Assembly: GCA_903958915.1 (NCBI GenBank)
Contig: CAJBVC010000637.1
Span: 1 to 6,618, forward strand
Direction: 5' to 3'
DNA: 6,618 nucleotides
Origin: an uncultured beta proteobacterium
GTDB lineage: Bacteria; Pseudomonadota; Gammaproteobacteria; Burkholderiales; Burkholderiaceae_C
In this document: one piece after another, positions 1-5,482 of the stretch
Position numbering within the stretch: position 1 is the first letter of the stretch
How the letters are laid out: each line of letters opens with the position of its first letter
The notes under the pieces: model-generated
Seen by the model: only the letters and a program-made list of their open reading frames with translations
Databases searched by the model: none
Told to the model about the DNA's origin: nothing
Position numbers and translations under genes: made by a program

Positions 1-483
1 AGCGCTGGCAACAAGCAGATCATGGCGATGGTGTCGGGCGGGTTCTTCGGGGTGCTGGGTTTCATCGGTGTGTCGATTCTTCTGCATCGCCGCCTGAGTG
101 ACGACCGCATTCGGCTTAACTCGAAAACCAGTGACATCATGATGCTGGTTCTGCTGTGGTTGCAGCTGGCGCTGGGTTTGGCCACCGTACCCCTATCCGC
201 CCAGCACCTGGACGGCAGCATGATGATGAAGCTGGCCGAATGGGCGCAGCGCGTCCTGACGTTCCGCGGTGGCGCGGTCGAACTGCTGGCCGATGCCGGG
301 TTCATTTTCAAGACCCATATGTTCCTGGGGATGACGATCTTTCTGCTGTTCCCGTTTACCCGACTGGTTCACATCTGGAGTGGTGTGGGTGTGCTCGCGT
401 ATGTCGTGCGTCCGTACCAGCTGGTGCGTAGCCGCCGTCTGGGCATGACACCGAGCACGCCGCTGAGCCAGCGCCAGAACTGA
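1..483 (+). CDS. narI: Respiratory nitrate reductase gamma subunit NarI, C-terminal part (5' end outside window)
   Basis: NarI is the di-haem cytochrome b subunit of the membrane-bound nitrate reductase NarGHI. It oxidises quinol at the membrane and passes electrons to NarH and NarG in the cytoplasm. The frame is open from base 1, so the gene starts upstream and about 160 C-terminal residues are visible. Hydrophobic segments lie at visible codons 8-27 (ending in LLHRR), about 40-58, and 104-130. Two histidines, at codons 106 (THMFLG) and 124 (RLVHIWS), are 18 residues apart in one membrane helix. That is the spacing of the haem-ligand pair H187/H205 in E. coli NarI. The ending HIWSGVGVLAYVVRPYQLVR is typical of the family's C-terminus. 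The first methionine inside the window (base 22) is not the real start. The next gene follows after 13 nt, suggesting the same operon. The identity is very secure. Confidence 0.95.
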   Translation, partial: SAGNKQIMAMVSGGFFGVLGFIGVSILLHRRLSDDRIRLNSKTSDIMMLVLLWLQLALGLATVPLSAQHLDGSMMMKLAEWAQRVLTFRGGAVELLADAGFIFKTHMFLGMTIFLLFPFTRLVHIWSGVGVLAYVVRPYQLVRSRRLGMTPSTPLSQRQN

Positions 484-496
484 AGGGGAGTGAGCT

Positions 497-1342
497 GTGA
501 ACACGACAACTTCCCCAACCGATTGCGGTAGCAGTGCGTGCCAGTGTTCCGCTGGCGGCGGCGCACTCGAACAAGCATCGCCTAGCGTCAATGGCATTGC
601 TTTAGTTACTCCGGGTCTCGAAGTCGACACCTCCGCCTTGTGTGAAATTGCGCACACCGAGCTGCTGCGTCAGGAAGCCGTCAAGGCGGGTTTGTTGCCT
701 TACCATGCTGGGCCCATCGCACCAGCGCTTTCGGATGCCGACCGTCGGGTAGTGGAGGCGATGGTCGACCAAACGGTGGTAACCCCGCAACCCACCGAGG
801 AAGAATGCCAGCGCTACTTCGAGGCGAACAAGGCACAGTTTGTCGTGGACCAGGCACTGCATGTGCGCCACATCTTGTTTGCGGTCACGCCCGGGGTCAA
901 CGTGCATGCGTTGGCGGTTCATGCTGAGAAGGCACTGTTGCGACTGCTCGGCAAGGATGCCAATCCAGAGCTGTTTTCACAGCTTGCCGGCGAATTGTCC
1001 AACTGCCCCACCAGCACACAGGGCGGCGATCTGGGCTGGATCGGCCCCGACGATTGTGCGCCGGAGCTCGCCAACGAGTTGTTTCACCAAAAGCATTCCC
1101 AGTGGGGTATGGGCGTGCATCCACGGTTGGTGCATACGCGCTATGGTTTTCACATCATCGAAGTTCTGGGTCGTCGCAAAGGCACCCGAAAGACCTATGA
1201 CCAGGTACAGGCGCGTATTGCCGCGCAATTGGCATTGCAGTCGCGTGCCCGGGCACTGCACCAGTACATGAGTCTACTGGTTGGCGCTGCAACAATAGAG
1301 GGTATTGACCTGCAGGGTGCTGACTCGCCGCTGGTGCAGTAG
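497..1342 (+). CDS. Parvulin-type peptidyl-prolyl cis-trans isomerase, nitrate reductase-linked (NifM/PpiC-like)
   Basis: This is a 281-residue protein with a parvulin (rotamase) domain, which catalyses cis-trans isomerisation of prolyl bonds and helps proteins fold. The domain covers about residues 119-225. It opens with ALHVRHILFAV, contains the family's GGDLGW signature at 176-181, and ends with RYGFHIIEVLGR around 215-225. A helical segment (about 45-118) precedes it, as in NifM/PpiC-like proteins. The start is GTG at 497, preceded by an AAGGGGAG ribosome site at 483-490. I see no signal peptide or membrane helix, so the protein is probably cytoplasmic, unlike SurA or PrsA. The N-terminus has a cysteine cluster, C10, C15 and C17, in a Gly/Ser-rich stretch, which could bind metal or be redox-active (inference). 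Its place directly after narI suggests a role in maturing nitrate reductase, as NifM does for NifH. The family is secure; the partner is inferred. Confidence 0.88.
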   Translation: MNTTTSPTDCGSSACQCSAGGGALEQASPSVNGIALVTPGLEVDTSALCEIAHTELLRQEAVKAGLLPYHAGPIAPALSDADRRVVEAMVDQTVVTPQPTEEECQRYFEANKAQFVVDQALHVRHILFAVTPGVNVHALAVHAEKALLRLLGKDANPELFSQLAGELSNCPTSTQGGDLGWIGPDDCAPELANELFHQKHSQWGMGVHPRLVHTRYGFHIIEVLGRRKGTRKTYDQVQARIAAQLALQSRARALHQYMSLLVGAATIEGIDLQGADSPLVQ

Positions 1343-1345
1343 CAG

Positions 1346-1405
1346 ACGCATCTGTAAGCGCAGACGACATCGATGCAGGATGATGTCAAGAAACGATGCG
1401 TTTTT
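1346..1405 (+). terminator. Possible rho-independent terminator after the isomerase gene
   Basis: ACGCATC at 1346-1352 is the exact reverse complement of GATGCGT at 1395-1401, which runs into TTTTT (1401-1405). Inside it, GACATC (1366-1371) pairs with GATGTC (1382-1387), giving a nested two-stem structure that ends in a short T run. It starts 3 nt after the stop codon, a sensible place to end the nar transcript. The outer stem is only 7 bp with large internal gaps and modest GC content, so this could be chance. No folding energy was computed. Confidence 0.35.
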
Positions 1406-1629
1406 GTGCCTATACGTTGAGGAAAGTTGCTGCCGTTGCAAGTGCAGTGCGGTTTGACGCGCGTTTCGACGCAAGGTGCGGAAGTCGGCCGCTGGTTCTG
1501 CGTTGACGTTCAATGCGCTGGGGTACGGTACGGGAACCAGGGTAAACCCTGTGTTGCTTTGGCAGCAGTCGAACCACTTTTGGCGAGCAAATTCAGGGTT
1601 TTCCGGGGTCGGCCGAAACTTTGACTTCG

Positions 1630-1690
1630 ATTTATGGCCTGAGCCCTTGCGGGACCTGCGTGGACAGCTACAAATTGAATAGCTTTCACT
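1630..1690 (+). repeat. Candidate dispersed intergenic repeat (Comamonadaceae style)
   Basis: The stretch starts near TTTATGGCCT, passes through a GC-rich middle (TTGCGGGACCTGCG) and ends in AGCTACAAATTGAATAGCT (1666-1684). The end carries the inverted repeat AGCTA (1666-1670) and TAGCT (1680-1684). From memory, intergenic regions of Rhodoferax, Acidovorax and relatives often carry elements ending in AGCTAYAAAWTTRATAGC-like sequence, and this resembles them. Only one copy is present in the window, so repetition cannot be shown here. The boundaries are approximate. Confidence 0.35.
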
Positions 1691-1811
1691 GGGGAATCTG
1701 CAAACGCTAGCAGAAAACCAGGGTGTCTCGGCGGGGATATTTTTCGATTGTGGCGGGTAAACAAAGCTGGTTTTCGCTACGATTCAGCTCAGGCGCAACG
1801 CCACCCATTTT

Positions 1812-1818
1812 GAAGAGA
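1812..1818 (+). promoter_or_regulatory. Ribosome binding site deciding the nrdJ start
   Basis: The purine-rich GAAGAGA lies 9 nt before the ATG at 1828. The frame is also open upstream to a GTG at 1723. However, the extra 35 residues do not look like an RNR N-terminus and that GTG has no ribosome site, so ATG 1828 is preferred. Confidence 0.55.
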
Positions 1819-1827
1819 CATTCCACT

Positions 1828-4299
1828 ATGAAACGCGACAAACTAGGACATTCCCCCTTGCTGCTTCCCACCCAACCCATCAGCCAGGACGTGCTGCAGG
1901 AAAAATACCTCAAACCCGGAGAAACCAGCGTTGAAGACTTGTACGTTCGCGTGGCCCGTTCGCTGGCCTCTGCGGAGGCAGAGCCACTGCGTGCCAAGTA
2001 CGAGGCCATTTTTCTGGAGAATCTGCACGCCGGTGCTATCGGTGCAGGACGCATCATGAGCGCGGCCGGCACGGCCATTCAAGCGACGCTCATTAATTGT
2101 TTTGTGCAGCCGGTAGGGGACTGCATTCAGGGTGTGGATGCGGACGGTTATCCCGGGATTTATGAGGCTTTACGTGAGGCCGCCGAAACCATGCGCCGTG
2201 GCGGCGGTGTGGGCTACGACTTTTCACGCATTCGCCCCCGTGGTGCCGAAGTCAAGGCCACGGCATCGATGGCATCCGGCCCGTGCAGTTACATCAATGT
2301 GTTTGATCAGTCATGCTCCACGGTGGAGAGTGCAGGCGCTCGCCGCGGCGCACAGATGGGCGTGTTGCGCATTGATCACCCGGATGTGCTGGAGTTCATC
2401 ACGGCCAAGCGCACGCCAGGCCGCTGGAACAATTTCAATGTGTCGGTAGGCATGTCAGACGCTTTCATGCAGGCACTCGACGCAGACCAGGCGTGGGAGC
2501 TGGTTCACAAGGCCAAGCCTGGCGTGACACTCATGTCTCAAGGCGCCTACCAGCGCGCAGACGGTATGTGGGTGTACAGAAAACTTGCGGCGCGTGAGTT
2601 GTGGGATACGGTGATGAAGTCGACCTACGATTTTGCCGAGCCAGGCATCCTGTTCCTGGACCACATGAACCGGGACAACAACCTTCACTACTGCGAAAAG
2701 ATTGAAGCAACCAATCCGTGTGGCGAGCAACCGCTGCCGTCGTACGGGTGCTGTGATCTGGGTCCCATCATCCTGCCGCGATTTGTGCGCCACCCGTTCG
2801 GATTCGACGGATTGCCCGCGTTCGATTTTGAGGCGTTCGAGAAGTCGGTCGCCATTCAGGTACGTGCCCTGGACAACGTGCTCGATGTCACCTTCTGGCC
2901 GTTGCAGCAGCAGCGCGACGAGTCTGCCGCCAAGCGCCGCATCGGCGTTGGATTCACCGGCATGGGCAATGTGCTGGCGATGTTGTGCCTTCGTTATGAC
3001 GCGGCGGACGGGCGCGCCATGGCAGCTCGCATTGCGACCAGCATGCGCGATGCTGCCTACACCGCATCCGTGGCGCTGGCGCAGGAGAAAGGCGCCTTCC
3101 CCAAGTTTGATGCCGACGGATATCTGGCGTCCGGCACCTTTGCGAGCCGTCTGCCAGCCGACTTGCAGCAATCCATCCGTACCCATGGCATTCGCAACAG
3201 CCACCTGTTGTCCATTGCGCCCACCGGCACGGTGAGCCTGGCCTTTGCCGACAACGCTTCCAACGGCATTGAGCCACCTTTCTCCTGGATGTACCGCCGC
3301 AAGAAGCGCGAGTCCGATGGCACTACCAGCGAGTACGCGGTGGAAGACCACGCCTGGCGCATGTACCGCGAACTCGGCGGCGATGTCGACAATCTTCCTG
3401 AGTATTTTGTGTCCGCATTGGACATGTCTGCCACCAACCACATCGCCATGATGGAAGCGGTGCAGCCCTTTGTCGACACAGCAATTTCCAAGACGGTGAA
3501 TGTGCCGGCGGAATACCCCTATGACGACTTCAAGGGGCTCTACCAGCAGGCTTGGCGCGCACGACTTAAAGGTTTGGCGACCTACCGGCCCAATGCCATT
3601 TTGGGTTCGGTGTTGCATGTGGACGCACCCAAGGTGGACGCACCCAAACCGCCACCCGCGCCCGTGATCGACCCGATGCGCACGGTGATTGAGCGCCGGC
3701 CCAAGGGTGCGCTGTCGGCCGTGGCCGAGAAGATCGACTACTGGACCCAGGAAGGACACAAGACGCTGTACTTGCTGGTGTCGTTCCTGCCGGTGCCTAC
3801 TGCCAATGGCGACAGCACGGTGGACCGCGCGATTGAGTTCTTCATGCCGGTGGGGCAAAGTGGTGAGTCGCAGCAGTGGATCACTTCGAGCATGCGCCTG
3901 CTGTCGCTTGCGGCACGGGGTGGCTTTCTGGAGCGCGCGCTCAGCGATATGCGCAAGGTGGCGTGGGACCGCGGTCCGGTGCGTTTGGGAACCCATCTGA
4001 AGGACGACGGAACCCAAGTTCCCATGTGGCACGACTCGGAGGTGGCGGCTGTGGCCTATGCCATCCAGAACATCCAGGCCCAGCGCATCAGCGCACAAAC
4101 CCACGATTACAACCGGCGCGCAACCGACGGTATTGGCGATTCAGATGGATTGCTGCCCCGACAGGAAAGTGCGCTGGCCTCTGCACCGTTGCCAGTCATG
4201 GCCGGCAAGAAGTGTGGCGAATGCGGCGCGCATGCCGTCATTCGCAAGGACGGCTGTGATTACTGCACCCAGTGTGGCCACACCGGCTCCTGCGGGTGA
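1828..4299 (+). CDS. nrdJ: Class II (adenosylcobalamin-dependent) ribonucleotide reductase
   Basis: NrdJ reduces ribonucleotides to deoxyribonucleotides for DNA synthesis, using coenzyme B12 to make the active-site thiyl radical. It therefore works with or without oxygen. The 823-residue protein is in the usual range and looks complete. The active-site loop NPCGEQPLP has N296, C298 (expected thiyl cysteine) and E300. C309 lies 11 residues after C298, matching the C322/C333 spacing of the Thermotoga enzyme, and C91 (NCFVQPV) is the likely partner in the redox pair. Other family motifs are GGGVGYDFSRIRP (125-137), RRGAQMGV (172-179) and APTGTVS (464-470). Residues about 617-752 look like the extra C-terminal domain of this subfamily. 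The tail has cysteines 796, 799, 810, 813, 816 and 822, which could bind zinc or regenerate the active site. A short proline-rich linker with two VDAPK copies joins the barrel to the tail. No B12 riboswitch was recognised upstream. Confidence 0.95.
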   Translation: MKRDKLGHSPLLLPTQPISQDVLQEKYLKPGETSVEDLYVRVARSLASAEAEPLRAKYEAIFLENLHAGAIGAGRIMSAAGTAIQATLINCFVQPVGDCIQGVDADGYPGIYEALREAAETMRRGGGVGYDFSRIRPRGAEVKATASMASGPCSYINVFDQSCSTVESAGARRGAQMGVLRIDHPDVLEFITAKRTPGRWNNFNVSVGMSDAFMQALDADQAWELVHKAKPGVTLMSQGAYQRADGMWVYRKLAARELWDTVMKSTYDFAEPGILFLDHMNRDNNLHYCEKIEATNPCGEQPLPSYGCCDLGPIILPRFVRHPFGFDGLPAFDFEAFEKSVAIQVRALDNVLDVTFWPLQQQRDESAAKRRIGVGFTGMGNVLAMLCLRYDAADGRAMAARIATSMRDAAYTASVALAQEKGAFPKFDADGYLASGTFASRLPADLQQSIRTHGIRNSHLLSIAPTGTVSLAFADNASNGIEPPFSWMYRRKKRESDGTTSEYAVEDHAWRMYRELGGDVDNLPEYFVSALDMSATNHIAMMEAVQPFVDTAISKTVNVPAEYPYDDFKGLYQQAWRARLKGLATYRPNAILGSVLHVDAPKVDAPKPPPAPVIDPMRTVIERRPKGALSAVAEKIDYWTQEGHKTLYLLVSFLPVPTANGDSTVDRAIEFFMPVGQSGESQQWITSSMRLLSLAARGGFLERALSDMRKVAWDRGPVRLGTHLKDDGTQVPMWHDSEVAAVAYAIQNIQAQRISAQTHDYNRRATDGIGDSDGLLPRQESALASAPLPVMAGKKCGECGAHAVIRKDGCDYCTQCGHTGSCG
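3619..3648 (+). repeat. Tandem 15-bp repeat inside nrdJ (VDAPK x2)
   Basis: Two adjacent copies of GTGGACGCACCCAA(G/A) differ only in the last base. They are in frame and encode VDAPKVDAPK (residues 598-607), followed by PPPAPV. The site lies in a proline-rich linker between the catalytic barrel and the C-terminal domain, where a slippage-type duplication would be tolerated. Confidence 0.9.
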
Positions 4300-4308
4300 C
4301 ATTGGCGG

Positions 4309-4920
4309 GTGAGTTCGCAAAACGAACAAGCCATTCTGGCGTCGGCGCTGATGCAGTCGCGCCAGACGATTTTGCCCAAACGCCTCTTGGCGCCCGGTCC
4401 TGACACCGAGCAACTGCAGCAGATTCTGGAGGCCGCAGCGAGTGCACCCGACCATGGGCAGCTTTTACCCTGGCGATTTGTCGTGGTGCCAGATGCCGCT
4501 CGCGCCCGACTGGCACAGGTGTTTGCCGATGCGCTGCTGGAGCGCGACGCTTCTGCCACGCAGGCGCAGGTGGCGCAAGCACGTGAGAAGGCCTATCGAT
4601 CGCCCCTGCTGATGCTGGTGGTGGTGGATGGGCAGTGTGGTAACCCGGATATCGATCTGTCCGAGCGCATTGTGTCGGCCGGCTGTGCAATTCAGAACGT
4701 CCTGCTGATGGCCACTGCGCTGGGTTTCGGGTCTGCGTTGACCAGCGGCAAGGCGCTCAAGGCGCAAGGCTTGCGCGCCCTGTTTTCGTTGGCACCCGGT
4801 GACCATGCGTTGTGTTTCATCAGTGTGGGGACTGTGCTGGTCGCGCGACCCGTACGCTTGCGCCCGCAGATGGGCGACTATGTGGATACCCTGCAGGTGG
4901 CTGCTTCGAATGGGAATTGA
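4309..4920 (+). CDS. Nitroreductase-family flavoprotein, YdjA-like
   Basis: This is a 203-residue protein of the nitroreductase fold, which binds FMN and usually works as a dimer using NAD(P)H. The native substrate of the YdjA subgroup is not well established. Evidence for this subgroup is the early basic motif ILPKRLL (21-27), SAPDHGQLLPWRF (45-57), KAYRSPLLMLVVV (94-106), SAGCAIQN (123-130) and LGFGSALTSG (138-147). These match in order and spacing the E. coli YdjA motifs APDHG-PWRF, SAGCA and GFG-SG. The chosen start is GTG at 4309, with a weak GGGTGA site at 4294-4299 that overlaps the nrdJ stop codon. An internal ATG at 4351 is possible, but it would remove N-terminal helix sequence. It begins 9 nt after nrdJ and overlaps the hemerythrin gene by 11 nt, so the three are probably co-translated. 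The exact substrate cannot be read from the sequence. Confidence 0.87.
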   Translation: MSSQNEQAILASALMQSRQTILPKRLLAPGPDTEQLQQILEAAASAPDHGQLLPWRFVVVPDAARARLAQVFADALLERDASATQAQVAQAREKAYRSPLLMLVVVDGQCGNPDIDLSERIVSAGCAIQNVLLMATALGFGSALTSGKALKAQGLRALFSLAPGDHALCFISVGTVLVARPVRLRPQMGDYVDTLQVAASNGN

Positions 4921-5482
4921 CAAGGGTTCTGCTGCCCACGTGGCGTTGCCAGGGTTACGCACACCGGCGGTGGGGCTGGATGCGCCGTTTGAGATGCTGG
5001 TAGCTTGCCACGAACGGGTCCACCGCAGCCTTGACCTGTTGCGCCGCTTGCAACAGCACCTGCTGGAGTATGGACCGAGTGCCGAGACGGTACAGGCGTC
5101 GGGCGATGTGCTGCGCTACTTTGACCTTGCTGCACCATTGCACCACCAAGATGAAGAGTTGCATGTGTTCCCGCCCTTGCTGGAGGGTGTCGATGCGCGG
5201 TTGCATGCGGTAGTTCGCAGGCTCCAGCATGACCATCGACAGATGGAAGTGCGCTGGGCCGCAGCCAGGGTGGTTTTGCTGGCCATAGCCACGCCGCCAG
5301 TGTCTCCTGCGGCACCACTGAACATGGAGCAGACCACTACACTCGACAGCTTTGCCGCCCTCTATGAACAGCATATCGTTGATGAAGAAGCTCTGGTGTA
5401 CCCGGCAGCGCAGGCAGCACTGGGTGCAGACGAAGTGGCAGCCATGAGCTTGGACATGGCGCAGCGCCGGGGCGTGCGGTGA
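4910..5482 (+). CDS. Hemerythrin HHE cation-binding domain protein
   Basis: This is a 190-residue, mostly helical protein with the hemerythrin four-helix-bundle pattern that holds a di-iron site. Candidate ligands in order are H34 or H38 (ACHERVHRSL), H78 and E82 (HHQDEELHVFPPL), H107 or H109 (LQHDHRQM), and H155 and E159 (YEQHIVDEEALVYP). The two HxxxE motifs followed by a hydrophobic-Pro pair are typical. Family members bind O2 or NO, sense oxygen, or help repair iron-sulfur clusters; which of these applies here is unknown. No signal peptide or membrane helix is seen, so it should be cytoplasmic. The start is ATG 4910, with CAGGTGG at 4894-4900 as a plausible ribosome site. The frame is open further upstream, but that sequence only overlays the nitroreductase gene. 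The 11-nt overlap with the upstream gene and 4-nt overlap with the downstream gene imply translational coupling. The length exceeds that of small bacteriohemerythrins. Confidence 0.87.
   Translation: MGIDKGSAAHVALPGLRTPAVGLDAPFEMLVACHERVHRSLDLLRRLQQHLLEYGPSAETVQASGDVLRYFDLAAPLHHQDEELHVFPPLLEGVDARLHAVVRRLQHDHRQMEVRWAAARVVLLAIATPPVSPAAPLNMEQTTTLDSFAALYEQHIVDEEALVYPAAQAALGADEVAAMSLDMAQRRGVR

Larger units (their letters stand above)
1343..1827 (+). other. Intergenic region between the nar-linked isomerase gene and nrdJ
   Basis: This 485-nt stretch holds no gene I can support. Short open frames on both strands have no good ribosome site and match no family I recognise. Visible structure includes a terminator-like fold near 1346-1405, an imperfect palindrome TTGACGTTCAA at 1503-1513, and a perfect hairpin CAGGGT-AA-ACCCTG at 1538-1551. 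A candidate dispersed repeat lies near 1630-1690. The motif AACCAGGGT occurs twice, at 1536-1544 minus its last base shift and again at about 1716-1724. The nrdJ promoter should lie here, but no -35/-10 pair is convincing. TTGACT at 1621-1626 and TTGACG at 1503-1508 are good -35 hexamers but lack a good -10 at the right distance. The length fits an operon boundary and leaves room for regulation of nrdJ. Confidence 0.6.

Noticed and set aside
1621..1634. FNR/Anr box TTGACTTCGATTTA
   Set aside because: Only 7 of 10 conserved positions match and the second half-site is poor; it was kept only as a weak hint.
1531..1660. Cobalamin riboswitch upstream of nrdJ (GGGAACCAGGGTAAACCC and GGGACCTGCG looked suggestive)
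   Set aside because: The conserved B12 box (AGYCAGGARACCTGCC) is matched only at its ACCTGC core, and the other conserved blocks are missing or out of order.
1427..1682. Two short plus-strand open frames (65 and 68 codons) in the intergenic region
   Set aside because: They overlap each other, lack ribosome sites and match no family I recognise.
1723..1827. Upstream GTG start that would extend NrdJ by 35 residues
   Set aside because: It has no ribosome site, the added residues do not resemble an RNR N-terminus, and ATG 1828 has GAAGAGA at a proper distance.
2455..4104. Long minus-strand open frame (549 codons) opposite nrdJ
   Set aside because: It is the antisense shadow of a strongly conserved gene in a GC-rich genome, and its product is His/Arg-rich with no family features.
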